Positions 6,748 through 7,400 of a stretch of 7,400 bases of DNA are shown piece after piece; within the stretch, counting starts at the first letter, position 1, and each line of letters begins with the position of its first letter. The notes below the pieces were generated by a model. It was given only the letters and a program-made list of their open reading frames with translations. It had not been told where the DNA came from and searched no databases. Source of the DNA: Bacteroidota bacterium (GTDB taxonomy: Bacteria; Bacteroidota; Ignavibacteria; UBA10030; BY39); contig JAHJRJ010000294.1 in assembly GCA_018830765.1 (NCBI GenBank), forward strand, positions 1-7,400, given 5' to 3'. Made by a program: the position numbers and the translations under genes.

Positions 6748-6752
6748 TTTTC

Positions 6753-6795
6753 CAGACACGAATCCGTCAGCTGACGGACACGAATATCCACGAAT
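6753..6795. repeat. Dispersed repeat carrying a 16-nt GC-rich palindrome between direct repeats
   Basis: TCCGTCAGCTGACGGA at 6763-6778 is a perfect palindrome. It is bracketed by GACACGAAT at 6755-6763 and again at 6777-6785, a 9-bp direct repeat that resembles a target-site duplication or a duplicated repeat unit. A further CACGAAT follows at 6789-6795. The remaining part of the 223-bp gap is AT-rich with no other structure I can support. Confidence 0.65.
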
Positions 6796-6830
6796 AATCA
6801 TCATCATATTATTTTCATAAACAAGATAAA

Positions 6831-6864
6831 CAGACACGAATTACACAGTTTGCCCCGAATTACA
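6831..6864. repeat. Dispersed repeat at the 3' end of the upstream gene
   Basis: CAGACACGAATTACACAG at 6831-6848 is followed by TTTGCCCCGAATTACA, so CGAATTACA occurs twice about 19 bp apart. The stop codon of the upstream gene (6862-6860) lies inside the second part. The TTGCCCCG run is shared with the palindrome at 724-737. Confidence 0.55.
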
Positions 6865-7400
6865 AAAACGTTGAATCATATTTTTTTTGCTTTTCGTTAG
6901 AGCTGTTTACACCGGTGTTAAAGTCATATTCATAATCAGCAAAATATATTTCCCTGCACCAGTGTTTAAGTTTCTCTTTTAACTTATTATCCAATTCAGA
7001 GTTTGAATCAGCCCAGCATTCAACACTATTTATATATTCGCGTTTATCTTTCCAAGGATTATTTGGAATAGAAACAACATATTTTGCTAAAACAAACATC
7101 TTGAATTTAGTATATAATCCCTTCCGCTTTTCTTTTTGTTCGGGGATGGTTGCAAAAAAAGTTATTATTTCATTTTGAAATGCTTCTTGTTTGTCTAATG
7201 GTATTATTGAAATCGAAGATATTTCCCTAAACATTCTTTGTGCTTCGGTTTTTCTATCGGACATATATCCGGCATCGAGAATGTCAAGAGTACTGTAAAA
7301 TTTCTTTAAGTATTTCCCATCTTTATTAAGTGCCGAATACAGTTTTGCAACTAATAAAAATTTGTCGTATTCAGACAACAAAAAAGAAACACTAGTTTGA
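6860..7400 (-). CDS. Unrecognised protein, C-terminal part (5' end outside the window)
   Basis: The frame is open from the TAA at 6862-6860 to the right edge, giving at least 179 codons; the first candidate start inside the window is only a TTG at 7381, with no Shine-Dalgarno site, so the gene most likely begins beyond the edge. I do not recognise the family. The visible part is charged and mostly helical, with alternating Lys-rich and aromatic stretches (KFLLVAKLYSALNKDGKYLKK near the TTG; KHWCREIYFADYEYDFN near the end), no signal peptide and no clear membrane segment. It points the same way as the cas genes but is separated from cas6 by 223 bp containing a predicted promoter, so it need not belong to the system. 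It ends in a dispersed repeat. Confidence 0.7.
   Translation of the reverse strand, partial: QTSVSFLLSEYDKFLLVAKLYSALNKDGKYLKKFYSTLDILDAGYMSDRKTEAQRMFREISSISIIPLDKQEAFQNEIITFFATIPEQKEKRKGLYTKFKMFVLAKYVVSIPNNPWKDKREYINSVECWADSNSELDNKLKEKLKHWCREIYFADYEYDFNTGVNSSNEKQKKYDSTFL

Noticed and set aside
6763..6778. Terminator of the upstream gene
   Set aside because: The palindrome is perfect but has no T-tract after it on the minus strand.

Overview
The window is the core of a type I CRISPR-Cas operon, transcribed entirely on the minus strand (right to left). From promoter side to window edge the order is cas6 - cas5 - cas3 - cas8 - cas7 - a DUF1841-family gene - cas4. The cas4 gene is cut by the left edge, and cas1/cas2 would be expected just beyond it. 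No CRISPR array lies in the window. The Cas5, Cas7 and Cas8 sequences, together with this gene order, look most like the Porphyromonas-type variant (Cas5p/Csp1/Csp2, 'I-PGING', related to I-B/I-C). That subtype call is from memory of the families, not a search.

The DNA is AT-rich. Genes have good Shine-Dalgarno sequences (AAGGAG, GGAGGTG), and a TATAAT box precedes cas6. Gaps between genes carry a dispersed CACGAATT-type repeat. Together with the cas subtype this suggests a bacterium of the Bacteroidota/Ignavibacteria/Chlorobi group, possibly outside classical Bacteroidia, where strong Shine-Dalgarno sites are rarer. This assignment is tentative.

Layout: 7400-6860 is a partial, unrecognised gene. 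6859-6637 is a 223-bp control region holding repeat copies, a 16-nt GC-rich palindrome, a 17-nt AT-rich palindrome placed like an operator, and a -10 box. 6636-5980 is cas6 (crRNA processing). 5935-5318 is cas5. 5321-3183 is cas3 (HD nuclease plus helicase), overlapping the cas5 stop. 3164-1839 is cas8, the large Cascade subunit, with a probable internal start that would make a Cas11-like small subunit. 1811-750 is cas7 (backbone). 695-267 is the DUF1841 gene. 240-1 is the N-terminal part of cas4.

Cas6 would cut the precursor crRNA. Cas5, Cas7, Cas8 and the possible Cas11 would form the surveillance complex, Cas3 would degrade the bound target, and Cas4 would help select and trim new spacers. 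The DUF1841 gene lies exactly between the interference and adaptation genes and is not a known Cas protein. It, the hidden small-subunit start and the palindromic site upstream of the promoter are the most interesting points.
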